From assembly GCA_963576475.1 (NCBI GenBank), contig OY754972.1, positions 31,509,390 through 31,573,389 on the forward strand: a DNA stretch of 64,000 nt, in the 5' to 3' direction. The stretch is from Molanna angustata (Eukaryota > Arthropoda > Insecta > Trichoptera > Molannidae). Positions within the stretch are counted from its first letter, which is position 1, and each line of letters begins with the position of its first letter. Under the pieces are notes generated by a model. That model had not been told where the DNA came from. It ran no database searches and saw only the letters and a program-made list of their open reading frames with translations. Position numbers and translations under genes: made by a program. Below, one piece after another: positions 19,301 to 31,129 of this stretch.

Positions 19301-19883
19301 ACAATAACAAAAATACTAATGGTACAAATACTTTGCTATATATCACTTGATGAGTGAAAAATGAATACTACTAGTAAGTATTAGGAGAAATTAAGCCAGC
19401 CTTTAACACTAACAATAACCTCGGTAAATTAAAATAAAGCAGTGGATCTCTTCCCTAATAAATGTAATAATTTTCATTTTACAGGAGACAGTGGATATCC
19501 CCTTGAGCCTTGGCTTCTAACACCAATAATAAATACAACAGATAGAAGAGAGCAAAATTACACTAAAGCACACTGTCAAGCAAGATCTATTATTGAAAGA
19601 TGTTTTGGCCTATTAAAGTCAACATGGCGGTGCCTTTCCAAGCAACGCACGTTGATGTTTAGCCCAGAGAGAGCTGGTCTTATAGTAAACGCTTGTGCAG
19701 TTCTTCACAATATAAGGATTAAGTGCAATATGCCAGAACAACTCGAAGAAAATGATTATGTGGATAACTTGAACACTTCAAGTAATGACGATGTAAATAT
19801 TCTTGATGTCCGAACTCGTCTTGCAGAAGCTAGACGAGTCCAACAGCAGTTGATTCATGATCACTTTTGACTTGAAGCAGCTT

Positions 19884-21189
19884 CTAGATCGGCCTCTTTC
19901 TGAAAAAGAAACATAACAGTGAGAATAATATCATTCAATCTGACACTGTAATACATAATTAATAATTACATTATTTCCATTGATCAAGTAAATTATTTTA
20001 TACTGTTGCAAATAATTCAGCAAAGAATCAATGAACTACCTATAACATAGCAAAAGTGCATAGATAACAACGGTACATATTTTGATTGATTAAAAATATA
20101 TAATTTCATATATCTGGTACAGGCGTAGCCTAGTAGAGTAGCATAATCCACAATATATAATATCATATATCTGGTACAGGCGTAGCCTAGTAGAGTGAGT
20201 AGCATAATCCACAAATAAATAAAATAAACACTGTTACTCAACATTAAAATGTTTAAGGTTTCATTTTATATAATTTTGTCATTATATTTAATTTTAGATG
20301 TCACAACTTTTGAACATTTGAAACTTAAATTTATGTAATTGTATATTTTATTGTCAGAAATCATAGATTGTAAAAAAAGTATTTTGTAAAATAATATAAA
20401 AATAAATAAATATATATATATTTTTTTATCATTTTACTTTTTCCATATAAAACGCCAATTTCATATGTAAGGACGTAATAATATAATTACCTCAGTTGAT
20501 CTGCAATATCCTGAAGTGCTGCCACTTTCTCTCTTTTGATGACTAGTTTATCTTTTTCGATGTTTAGTTTCTCATTTTCAATATTCAATTGTATCTTTTT
20601 TAATCTAATTCTTCCCTCCTTATTTCTTTTAATTCTTTGAATATTGAAGTTCGTTTATGGGCATCTTCACTTTTTTTAATAACAATTCAGTAATTGTATT
20701 ATCTTGTTGTGGTACTGGAATTTAAAATATATTGATGAATATATAGATCATAATCAAACAATATTTAACTGGCTTCGAGGCTTAAGACCCTGAACCAGAA
20801 ATATTTGATAAAGTTTCAAAATTGGCCAAAACATCTCAGTGTATTTATTCACTTTCATTCATTCATTTACTTTCTTTTGTTATCTTCATTATTTTCTTGT
20901 GTTCTCATTTCTTACCCTGTCATATATCATTACATTAGAAAATCTTCAAAGTGATCTCTCTTCAAAGTGTAACTAAAAATCAATGTTAGGTTATAAAAAT
21001 ACACACCTTCTGCCACTGGATAACATTTTTGTTGGGCCCAATATTATTCAACAAGACACATAAGTCCTTCCAACATTTATTAAAATTATCCTTGCCTCTG
21101 ATCCCCAGTAATCGTCCAGAGGCAAAATCTTGATTTTGCATCATATAATCCACTAACATATCTAATTGTTTCGTTGACGCACGTGCCAT
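19884..21189 (-). pseudogene. Harbinger Myb/SANT-like DNA-binding protein, frameshifted
   Basis: The partner protein of Harbinger transposases, thought to bind DNA and help transposase recruitment. Exon 1 (21189-21007) encodes MARASTKQLDMLVDYM ... GRLLGIRGKDNFNKCWKDL, ending at AAG|GTGTGT. A later exon (about 20714-20491) encodes a charged helix (SEDAHKRTSIFKELKEIRREE, then IENEKLNIEKDKLVIKREK), but two small frameshifts interrupt it. A last short exon to 19884-19886 would end 14 bp from the transposase stop, tail to tail. An exon between the first two seems missing. Confidence 0.7.
20100..20215. repeat. Tandem duplication of about 60 bp
   Basis: Two copies of TATCTGGTACAGGCGTAGCC through AGCATAATCCACAA, differing by a 4-bp GAGT insertion. 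It lies between the two convergent Harbinger genes. Confidence 0.85.
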
Positions 21190-21794
21190 TCTGCTTTTTA
21201 CTGTATCACTGTAACAAAAAGCAATATCTTTTTAAATATGTTTATGCTTATAAATACGACTAAAACATCAATTTCTTAATGGGTAGATTTAAATGAGAGA
21301 CAGACTAAAATTTACACTACGAAGAATGTATAAATATTATAAATAACCTAAAATTTTAATGCACTTGAACAAGTGTTTGTATATACTTAAAATGACATTA
21401 AAATATATATTTAAACATAAATAACTATAAAAAATATAAATACGTACCTCATGGTGAATAAAACCTCTTGTTAATTTATTAAATTAAGAAACTTTTCGTA
21501 CCGCTCCGATTAGATAGACGTCACAAACTGTCACAAACGAAATGAAGCCAAATAAAGCGACGTTGCCGTCCATTGCTGTCATAATCCATATACAATAAAC
21601 GTTAATGTGGCCAACAGCAAAAAATAAAAATATGGATACTATCCATAAAATCCTTACATCATTCTGTATGGACACCTATCACTTCCGCGAGAACGAGAAT
21701 CGCATTTATTGACACAGCATTCTCTCGCAAGCGCTAGTAGCCTTAATTTCCTATCCATAACAACAGTTAAGGATTTAAACGAGAATCGCGCCTC

Positions 21795-22514
21795 AGGTAT
21801 TATATTTACTTACTGTACAGCTATCTACGGAGTCAGATTTGATAAAACCTCATCTCTGAAACTTCAAATATGTCAAATTTACCATTCAACCGGCATATAT
21901 ATTCAAAGTTGCTGTGAAAACATCACAAGTGGGCACTTTGTTTAATAAAACAGTTATTAATGTAGGAAAATGGCATTTTGTTCAATCAGAGTGTATACAA
22001 ATCTTCATCAGAGAATAAAAACGGGATAACAATTCGCTTACGGTAATTACGTATAAACATTTTTAAATTCTATTTTCGTTTGAGAAGGAATATTTCTGTG
22101 AATAGGAGAGATGAGCGGTCGCCCATATTGGCCAGTATTAGAACTGCCGTAGGCGTATTTACTTTTAAAATCAATTTGACAATCGAACCAAGTTTTGACG
22201 AGAGGTCTTATTACGTGTCAACAGTTTTCATAGAACATAAATTAGAATTATGCCTTGCAATTTAGGAAACTAAATCATATAAGTTTTAAATAAACACCTA
22301 AACAAAACTGTTTTTAATTATTATAACCATACAATGTTTGATAAAAAAAATCGATCGACCGGCCAAGAACCGACACAAAAAAACAGCTGATAGCTGTCAA
22401 ACGAAAAATCTGTGTCGACAAATAGACACTTTTGTCAACATTTGATGTGTTACCATAATAATCCTTACTTACGTTCGTAGAAGTTTGTGTGTTGCCATAC
22501 ATTTGTGCTTAGAA
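21795..22514. other. Non-coding DNA, nothing recognised
   Basis: Short open frames only, with no family signature. Confidence 0.4.
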
Positions 22515-23642
22515 ATTACTGGGTTGCCATATAAAAAATACTGGGTTGCCATATAAAAAAATAAATCTGTCTGTAGGAATTACAGCTACGATATTTTTAA
22601 TACTTTTGTTTAATCAAATTTAAACCATTTATGTCATCATATATTGCTTGATTTTCAATAACTACACAATTAATTTTGATGACAATATATAAAAAATCGG
22701 GGTTGTGGCCATTACTGGACTCTCCACAACGTTTATATTCAAATTAAAAACTATTTACTATAGTTTAATTCTTCTTCTTCTTCGTTAATGTAGACTTTTG
22801 TGTCAATTTTAAGTCTATCAGTCTAATTGTCCAAACATATAATGCACACTTGATGAAAAAATATAAAAATGAATGGGATGTGACCAACGCTAGATCTTTT
22901 CGGTACATGATTTAATCAAATTTTAACCACATCCCAACATCCAAAATTACTAAATTTTCAATAGGTACATATTACAATTTGTTTTCGATGATAATATTTA
23001 AAAAGGGGGTTGTGGCCAAACCAATCTCTTTACAACGTTGATAAACAGTCATATATTTAAAACCATTTCTTATAGTCCATGCGTGCACAGTTTAAGTACC
23101 ATAGTTTAAGTATTCTTCTTCTTCGTTAATGTAGACTTTTGTGTCAATTTTAAGTCTAATTGTGCAAAAATATAATGCACACTTGATGAAAAAAGATAAA
23201 AGCGAATGGGATGTGACTAACACTAGATCTTTTCAGTAGATTTGTTTAACCAAATTTTAACCATTTTCCAACATCCAAAATTACTAAATTTTCAATAGGT
23301 ACATATTATAATTTGTTTTCGATGACTATATTTAAAAATGGGGATTGTGGCCAAACCAATCTCTTTACAACGTTGATAAACAGTCATATTTAAAACCATT
23401 TCGCATAGTCCATGCGTGCAGAAATTGTATATTATACTTCATTCACACTTTATAGCAATATATAAAAAAAATGGGTTGTGGCCATCACTTGAACATTTTA
23501 CAATGCTTAAACTCAATCAAATTTCAAACCACTTTTCATAGTCCGATATTGCAAAATAATTGGGTGACAATATTATAAAAAAAGATTGCTTATTTCTTCA
23601 CAATTTTACATTCTTGGCCAACGGCGGGACATAAAAGCTAGT
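22515..23642 (+). repeat. Dispersed repeat with about 300-bp internal tandem units, ending GCTAGT
   Basis: Internal units carry AATGTAGACTTTTGTGTCAA, GCACACTTGATGAAAAA, GAATGGGATGTGAC and GGTTGTGGCCA, repeated near 22.79, 23.13 and 23.46 kb. The 3' end, TTCTTGGCCAACGGCGGGACATAAAAGCTAGT, recurs at 36.28-36.31 kb. A constant end with CTAG|T preceded by a small GCC-AAC-GGC hairpin suggests a Helitron/Helentron-type non-autonomous element. Confidence 0.55.
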
Positions 23643-25061
23643 CAGCAATGATTTTGTTAGTGTGTTTGTGTGTGTGTGTGTGTGTGTATGTGTGTGTGTG
23701 TGTTTGTCTCACGCCTTCTGAAAAACCAAGAGCATCTAAAAATCTAATTTATGTGCGATCATGTACCAGTATACCTGACGCAGTGTCACGCTAAAAAAAA
23801 TGCGATAAAAATGCTGAATTATTAAAAATATTTAAATAGTTATTTTTCTCATACAAAATTTTCCAAACCATATCTGTCAAAAAAGTGTATTTTTTGCACG
23901 CAAATATCTGTTAATTTAAAAGTTAGAAGTACGTATTTACACGAATAAAATATATTTTCAAGTATAACTTAGCTTTTAAGTGAAAAACATGTTGAATATT
24001 TTGTCTAATTATAATGTTTAACTTATTTTTAAAGTAGGTAAGCGTTTTGTATAAATGTACATATAACCCCGCCATTTTAATATCTTTTCATATGATATTT
24101 AATTTTCCTACCGAAAGAATATGTTCTTTAAAATAATATACCTTTGAAATAAATGTGATTATGAAATGATAAAATGAAACACAAGACTTTATAGCAAGTT
24201 TTAAGACATATATTGTAAAAGTCTGTTAATTATTAGTAAAGATATAGGCATAATAAAATTGCATAATTTGTATATAATATTTGATATTTCGGACAATTGT
24301 CGATTTTCGTTTTTGTGGCTTCGAACAAACCAACCTACCTACATATTCAAAAAATCATGGATGTATATAAGGTAATGGATGGAAGCATAGATAAAATTGT
24401 TGTAACCGCGGGGGGGGGGGGGGGTCGCCGCCATCTTGCTCGAACCAAGTTTCATAGTGACCACGGATGTAACTAAAGTAATGGATGGATGCATTGATCA
24501 TATTTTAGAAGCTGCAGGGCGATTTTAAGGAAGTGCTGATTATCTTCATATATATAATTTATTTAAGTAAACGAAGCACAAGATTGGTGTAAACTGGAGT
24601 AAATAAAACATTATTTCACTATAGAAAACAAAAATATTATATGTATATAGAAAACTGCATATTTTCAAGACTTTACTGTACCTACATACTCAAAGCAAAG
24701 GAATAAAAAAATATAAAATGTTTACAATGTATAACAACAATAAAATTATAAAATGTATAATTTATAAAATGTAAATAAAGCAAAGCAATTAAAATTATTA
24801 TGTACTTTTAGAAATTATCCGAATAGGTACAATATATTTACAATATTATATAATGGCCAAATTGTATTCAAAATAAAAACTGGTGAAAATAGATTATTTT
24901 CTTGATTTTTTAATGGAGTTCTACATGTTAACGCCGTCAGCAATAAAAATGCGGTACCTACAATTTATATTTTCAAATGAGATTAGATTAAAAAATGCGT
25001 TTTATCTTTTAAAAAAACACGTGTGCTCCCAGAAAATACACGTGTTATTTTAATTTTGTAT
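23643..25061. other. Non-coding DNA with a (TG)n tract and a 15-G run
   Basis: A (TG)n tract lies at about 23659-23703 and G15 at 24410-24424. Related blocks GTAATGGATGGA with CGAGCAAGATGGC-like sequence occur near 24.37 and 24.48 kb. No gene is supported. Confidence 0.5.
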
Positions 25062-25235
25062 TGCTTCTCGGGCAATTAACAGGTAGGTGCTATGTCAAAT
25101 AATAATTCAACACGCACCCAATGACAAGTTGCCACATTCTGGAGATTTGTGATATTTATGTGTCCCCATCGGGAAACGAACCCGGGACCTTTAGCTCAGA
25201 TACCGAACCAACTGGGCCATGAAGGCCGACAAATG
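25062..25235 (-). mobile_element. tRNA-derived SINE copy
   Basis: On the minus strand: GTCGGCCTTCATGGCCCAGT (A-box region), then AAAGGTCCCGGGTTCGTTTC (B-box region, GGTTCG), then GGACACATAAATATC and an AT-rich tail. It aligns over its length with the copy at 59747-59957. Base changes in the arms and the dispersed copies mark it as a SINE, not a tRNA gene. Confidence 0.8.
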
Positions 25236-25451
25236 TTAAAAAAACACAAGTTACTTTAGGGACATTATTTTTGTCTGTAGAATACCTACAGCCCGATTTC
25301 TAATGTATATACATACAAGGCATTTTATGCCGTTTATAAATAAATAAATAAATAAATATAACAAAAATTTCAAAGAACATATTAACGGTGAAAATAATGT
25401 TAAAAAAATCTAAAAGACCATTAATATTAAATGCAACACAAATCCACTTAC

Positions 25452-25534
25452 CTAAAATGTGACAATCCTCTTTCCTGGGATGATTTAAATCTACTCGATC
25501 GACTTTTGCAACCAAAAGCAGCACACATCACCAT
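25452..25534 (-). CDS. Candidate first exon with the start of a THAP zinc finger
   Basis: The minus strand reads ATG then MVMCAAFGCKSRSSRFKS and ends at TTTTAG|GTAAGTGG. The start C-x4-C (CAAFGC) near the N-terminus and the GLSHFR ending are typical of THAP DNA-binding domains, where an intron commonly follows the HxF segment. No second exon is recognised downstream on this strand before the SINE at 25.2 kb. It may be a host gene running leftward or a fragment of a P-type or other transposon. A longer overlapping frame is judged a shadow. Confidence 0.5.
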
Positions 25535-26028
25535 ATTTCTTTTTATTTAATATTTCATAGAGCAAATAATACACTGTTTCAACACAAAAATGATTTCAAA
25601 AATAATAAATTACGTATGCAAAGGACACCCTGACAGCTAGACGCCAAACGACAGACAGGTTGGAATAACGCGCGGCTTCAAAAATATTACGAATGCCTTT
25701 ATCTATCCAGTTAGTGTACATCCTTGTGCTACCAGTGCTACATTTGGGTCGAGCAAGATGGCCGCCAGGGGGTTTCTCAACACCCCCTATTGGACTCAAA
25801 TGTCTTAATACATATTGGTTCGAAAGTTCCATCCATTACATCCATGCAAAAAATATATCCGAACCATTTGATATTACTTACGTGTTCGAATGGTTACTAT
25901 GGTTACAGAAAGAATGTGATATTCAAATATTTTTTTTTATGAATCGAATTTATTTAGAAGATTGTTGTAGGTAGGTACCTACCTAATACTAGGTACCAAC
26001 AATATACTGATTTCCAATAGGAAAATTA

Positions 26029-26232
26029 TCCAACTGTCGATTTGTTCAGAAGAACTTTGTTCTCTTAACATATCGACAATGTTTCAAGCCAGGATACGCG
26101 AGAATTGTATGCAGAGGTCTACTTTTTTCACGGCTTTTCCAACTTTGAAGTCAAAAAACACCAACTTAGAGGCTTCGCAGCATATATGTTCCATACACGG
26201 ATTTACACAGAATTTGGAGTAGAACATTTCGT

Positions 26233-26294
<62 letters not shown>

Positions 26295-26600
26295 GTCCCC
26301 CCTTATAACTTTTGATCCGCTCAATTTACAGAGCCCAAAATTTCAGAATATATAAAAAGTTACAGGCCTACAAAACTTTTATACTCAGAATTTTGTATTT
26401 TTGTTTCAGTCAGGGGTTATCAACTTTTTAATTTTTATTTTATTTTTCCATATATCTCAGAAACCATAAAAGCTAGATGGCTGAAAATTGGTACAAACAT
26501 AGAAAAATAAAAAATCTCAAATTAATTTTTTGCAAAAAATTCCAGGGTTTCTCGAACATTTTTTATTAAGAAAAATATTTTTTTTATGATGAATTTATGA
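26029..26600 (+). mobile_element. Helentron-like (HINE-type) non-autonomous element, 3' end lost
   Basis: Begins with TCCAACTGTCGA and contains GGCTTCGCAGCATATATG, a long (GT)n tract at about 26229-26291 and CTTATAACTTTTGATCCGCT. It is collinear with the copy at 43199-44181 until about 26.6 kb, after which the sequence differs. The family has an inverted TCGACAGTTGGA and a hairpin plus CTAG at its 3' end, both missing here. Confidence 0.65.
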
Positions 26601-26904
26601 GTTTAACTGCCTATATTTCCAAAACTTATACAATAGGCATGATGACTAATTTTGAAAAACTATCTCACGATGTTTTTACGCATTCACTGTTTTCAAATAT
26701 ATATACATTTCTACATAAAATAAAGGTTTAGTAGCAAAAATCGCCATTTTAAAATCAAATTTGACATTTACGCCAAAAAAAGCTTGTAGTATCATGGCGG
26801 CTGCCGACCCTGACGGTGACGTCATGGTATCGTAAACTGCATATCACTACTATATGTAATATATGTGTTCTAAGACGATTTGTGTATTTATAATCAATTC
26901 AAAA

Positions 26905-27090
26905 GTGCATAAGTGTTGTGCGGTCCCTAAATGTACAAACACGACGAAAAAAACACCTACTGAGGTATTTGTTTTCGTCCCACGCGAAAAAAAAGAGAAA
27001 TAAGTGATTAAATTTCGCACGGCGAGACACAAGTGAATTTTATTAAGTACGCGTTTACAATGAAGTACAGTATTTGTTCCCCCACTTTTA
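26905..27090 (+). pseudogene. THAP-domain remnant
   Basis: One frame gives VHKCCAVPKCTNTTKK then PTEVFVFVPRE. A shift of frame in the A-rich tract near 26.99 kb gives RNK, a stop where THAP domains have Trp, and LNFARRD. The C-x3-C start, VPRE and RRD order fit a decayed THAP zinc finger. No native start codon is seen. It may come from a transposon. Confidence 0.5.
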
Positions 27091-27790
27091 GCTCTCAATA
27101 ATATAATATTTACCATTATTTAGGCAATAAGCATATAAAGAACTTCATTAATGTCCAAACGTCAAAATAGGCCATCATAAGTTTCCCGCGTATGTTTTTA
27201 GCTTATGAACACATAATGTAGAGAGAAGAAGGAGCATATTTTATCGATTTTCGAGATGTAAGTTGTATTTAAATTACAGATAAATAAAGTACTTATATGT
27301 ACTTATTATTAAGTTTTTACGTTTCGAAATTCTGATGAACAAAAGTCTTTGTTCGACGCAAAGAAATATCCGACCATCAAAAGTTCCATTCTAGTTAAGA
27401 GTAGTTAAGACAGGCAGAAAAATAACTACTATGGCTGCTATTGCTAAAAATAAAGATAGCAGATAAATATAGCTTGTTATGAACACAATACAAATAACGA
27501 GCGCTATGTAATAATTCGTATGCTGCTAAAATTGTAACGATGTTTTAAAAGCATGCTTCGCGTAATCGCCGTCGTTTCGCAAATCGCTTCATTGCATGAA
27601 AAAAATATAGCTTGCTAGTTTAGTTTGGCAGTGACCAGCATCATAACATGTCGAACGTTCGTCAGCTCACCATCGCGTGACAAAATTGTAGAATACTAAA
27701 ACTAAATTAGTTTACCATACGTTGCGAGCGTTCATTATTTATTTATTTATTCAATAAAAACTAAGTTACATACAAAATACAATTAACATA

Positions 27791-28375
27791 GGCCCGATAT
27801 TACAGTCGGCCCTCAACTCATTGAGTTTGCCAAACTCAAGATTAATGTTAAGGGGAGATTGAATCCATTTCCGTATTACAGTGCAATATGACATGTCAGT
27901 TACTAAATCTTCAATTATAGACATATTTCACTTTTTCTGTGGTTATTATCTGTCAAATTTAAATAACCTCAAATAATACGAAATACAAAACGGGACGCTA
28001 CGACTTTAAATACCATTGTTTTATCATCCAACATGGTAAATTTAATTTTTTTCACCAAAATAATGCTTTTAAATGCCCGTGTTCGTTTCAATACGGCTGT
28101 CAGTTTGTTTTGTTGTGTGGCGCCACCTTCGATACAACACTGAAACTACACACGTTGCCTAACGCCTCTAGTGATAGAAACTGAAACTACACGAGTTGCC
28201 TAGCAAATGACAGTTGACTCACAGTTAAGTACTTAATCTGCCAGAAACGTTGAGTTAAATATTTGTCGTTTTAGTGACGTATTTGAGGGAAGATTAGGTC
28301 TAAACGGACACTGTAATACGCTATATTTTTGTAAAACTTGAGTTTAGCTCTTAAACTGACACTGTAATACCGGCC
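27791..28375. mobile_element. MITE with CATA target duplications
   Basis: The ends are GGCCCGATATTACAGT at 27791 and ACTGTAATACCGGCC ending at 28375, bracketed by CATA at 27787-27790 and 28376-28379. A second internal GTATTACAGTG lies near each end, so the repeats extend inward. No coding capacity. The superfamily is not certain. Confidence 0.7.
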
Positions 28376-28567
28376 CATAGTGTCCCCCGATAGGTAGGCG
28401 AGTATCTAGGTAAATTGAAACTATTTGCTTTGATGAATACTTGTTCCATTTATATTTAATTTGTTTTAGTTTTAAGTATCTAATTAAAATATTAATATAT
28501 CGATAACACCAAAATAAACATAGTCCAGACCGACAATTAATGCGTATATTGTATTGAAGACTATCAG

Positions 28568-28782
28568 AAGAATTGACGCGACCATACTATGACGTCGTGC
28601 GCTCTGATTGTTTTTTCTCATAAAATGGCGGACTAACACATTTTGTATTTTTATATTTATAATATTATTATTATTCACTCCTATAAATTAAAAAAAAAAA
28701 CATTTTTTAAATCTTTATAACCTATTTTATTTTTTAAAATCATAATTTCAATGATTTTTTTCTTACAGTCATCACACCTATT
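28568..28782 (+). repeat. Dispersed repeat, copy 1
   Basis: About 210 bp starting near GACGTCGTGCGCTCTGATTG and ending near CAGTCATCACACCTATTA. It matches 29204-29413 at roughly four in five positions. Confidence 0.75.
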
Positions 28783-29203
28783 ACATATTTTAATATATTA
28801 ATCACAATATGTATATGAATTATAACAGTTATCCCATATGTATATTTGATTCATCATAATACATTGTGTATTTCCATTTCAACCTCATGTAACACTGTAC
28901 AACTCCCACAAACAATATAATTACATCATTTTATTTTATAATCAAGCAATGAAAGCCACCAAGTTATTTATTTCTGAAACGTTAAATATTCTCCACCACG
29001 TTACAATACTCGGTGCGTGTTATAACAGATGCGTCAACGATTCAATAGAGCGGATAGCGATATTATTTGGTTTATTGTCCCAAATAAACCAAATAAATCA
29101 ATAAATAAAAATAGCATGTTAAAAATAAGCAGCATATTCCATATAGCTTGTTATGAAAAAAATAGCCATTTCGAACAACACAACAGTTGACAGTAACAAA
29201 CAC

Positions 29204-29413
29204 AATTGACAGTGACAATATGGTGACGTCATGCGCTCTGATTGGTGTTTCACATAAAATGGCGGACAAACATATTTTGTATTTTTATTTTAATAATATT
29301 AATATTATTCGCTCTTTTAAAATGAAAATAAATATATTTTTTCAAATCTTTATAACATATTTTATCTAATAAAATCATAATTTCAATGATTTTTTCTTAC
29401 TGTCATCACGCCT
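29204..29413 (+). repeat. Dispersed repeat, copy 2
   Basis: Second copy of the 28.57-kb repeat (GACGTCATGCGCTCTGATTG ... CTGTCATCACGCCTATTA). It is followed at once by a Helentron-like 3' fragment. Confidence 0.75.
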
Positions 29414-29416
29414 ATT

Positions 29417-29839
29417 ATCGAAAAAAGCCGAAACACCCCAACTAGATAATTTAATTTTCTATAAAAAATATTAACATTGTAGTAGAAGATCTCAATTTAT
29501 TTTTAACAATTTTTTTAAAAATTGAATTTAGTGACGACATCGCTTCATACATTTTGTATGGCAGTCGCCTATACACAATATGTAAGAAGACTTAATAGTT
29601 TGATACTTCATCTCCAAACATACATACCATCATGCTATTTTCATATTCTGGGTAGGAAAAAAGGAACTTCCTCCATACTATCCTATCTTGACATACATAC
29701 CAACATATGTTGTATAGAAAACAAAATATCTGAAAATATTCAATAATTTGTATTTATGGGTTTATAGTTTGGTACATATTCTTCAACTATACATACTATC
29801 GCTATCGACAGTTGGATCTCATGTGTTACATGCAACTAG
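29417..29839 (+). mobile_element. Helentron-like element, 3' fragment
   Basis: Starts at ATCGAAAAAAGCCGAAACAC and ends with TCGACAGTTGGA, hairpin CATGT-GTT-ACATG and CAACTAG. The same 3' end occurs at 30822 and 44181. It abuts the next copy, giving a head-to-tail arrangement. Confidence 0.7.
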
Positions 29840-29840
29840 T

Positions 29841-30822
29841 TAAGCCAAGATGCGTGTACGAAGGAAAATTTTGTATGGTGTAGTGGACTTTTTGCATGCT
29901 AATAACACAAACTAGAGGCCTCGCAGCATATATGTTCCTATACATGGATTTACTCAGAATTTGGAGTAGAACATTTTATGTGAGTTTTGTGTGTGTGTGT
30001 GTGTGTGTGTGTGTTTGTGTGTCTGTGTGTGTGTCTGTCTGTCCCCCCCTTATAACTTTTGATCCGCTCAATTTACATAGCCCAAAATTTCAGAATATAT
30101 AAACAGTTATAGTCTTACAAAACTTTTATACTCAGAATTGTGAATTTTTGTTTCAGTCAGGGGTTATCAACTTTTGAAATTTTGATTTATTTTTTCATAT
30201 ATCTCAGAAACCGTAAAAGCTAGAACGCTGAAAATTGGTATAAACATAGACAAATACAAAATCTCAAATTTGATTTTTTATAAAAATTCCAGGGTTTCTC
30301 AAACATTTTTTATTAAGAAAAATATTTTTTTTTATGATAAATTTATGAGTTTAACTGCCTATATTTCCAATTATTTAAAAAATATCGAAAAAAGCCAAAA
30401 CACCCCAACTAGATAATTTAATTTTCTATAAAAAATATTAGCATTGTATTAGCACATCTCAAATTTTTTTTAACAATTTTTATAAAAATTTAATTTGTCA
30501 CTAAATTCACTTCATACAATTTGTATGGGTAGTCGCCTATACACAATATTATGTAAGAAGACTTAATAGTTTAATACTTAAATCTCCAAACATATATACG
30601 TACATACCATATGTTGTTTTCATATTCTTTGTAGGAAAAACAGACTGACCTCCATACTATCCTATCTTGACATACATACCTAGGTACATGTGTTGTATAG
30701 AAAACCAAATATCTTAAAATATTAAATAATTTGTATTTATGGGTTTATAGTTTGGTACTTATTCTTCAACTATACATACTATCGCTATCGACAGTTGGAT
30801 CTCATGTGTTACATGCAACTAG
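29841..30822 (+). mobile_element. Helentron-like element, nearly complete copy in tandem
   Basis: Begins at AAGCCAAGATGCGTGTACG, about 55 bp inside the complete copy at 43.2 kb. It has the (GT)n tract at about 29990-30040, CCCCCCTTATAACTTTTGATC, and the 3' end with hairpin and CTAG at 30819-30822. There is no ORF. Confidence 0.7.
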
Positions 30823-30849
30823 TTTAATTACTTTAGGTTAACTTCAATA

Positions 30850-31129
30850 CATATTCAATATACAAACTATTTCCTATAGTCGAATTCTTCTTCTTCTTCT
30901 AATATGTAGACCTTTGGGTGATTTTTTATACAAACTATATCCTGGAGTCTAATTCTTTTTCTACTTATTTTATGTAGACCTTTGGATCAATTTTTATACA
31001 AACTATTTCCTATAGTCATCTTCTTTTTCCTTTACGTATACATTTGTTTCAGTTTCATATTACAAACTATTTCCTATAGTCTAATTATTCTTTTTCTTCT
31101 TTTATGTAGACCTTTGGGTGAGTTTGTAT
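30850..31129 (+). repeat. Minisatellite of about 65 bp, left part, split by an insertion
   Basis: Units read ATACAAACTATTTCCTATAG, then TCTAATTCTTCTTC, then ATGTAGACCTTTGGGTGA. The array continues in the same orientation at 34744 after the 3.6-kb element between them. Removing the insertion and one GTTTGTAT restores a regular unit. Confidence 0.85.

Larger units (their letters stand above)
16651..19870 (+). pseudogene. Harbinger (HARBI1-like) transposase pseudogene
   Basis: Cuts and re-inserts its own element when intact. Four exons can be traced: 16651-16869, 17436-17767, 18134-18278 and 19485-19870, all with GT-AG borders and matching phases. Family signatures: MDLPQDYFFKLFRISKEITR in exon 1; SQASVSRC, QQWIRFP and GAIDCTHVAI (first catalytic Asp) in exon 2; ILNINA in exon 3; GDSGYPLEPW (second Asp) and IIERCFGLLKSTWRCL (catalytic Glu) in exon 4. 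It is broken by a 1-nt frameshift near 17550 and a TGA near 18173, where the family normally has Arg. Intron 3 contains the 145-bp array. Confidence 0.85.
16386..21794. mobile_element. PIF/Harbinger-type DNA transposon, decayed
   Basis: The terminal inverted repeats are GAGGCGGGATTCTCGTT at 16386 and AACGAGAATCGCGCCTC ending at 21794. A second internal GATTCTCGTT lies near each end (about 16470 and 21698), and short motifs such as CTATCCATAA recur. Inside are the two genes typical of this superfamily, convergent: a DDE transposase (+) and a Myb/SANT-like protein (-). The expected 3-bp target duplication is not visible, so the true edges may differ by a few bases. A SINE-like copy and a 145-bp satellite have invaded it. 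Confidence 0.8.
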
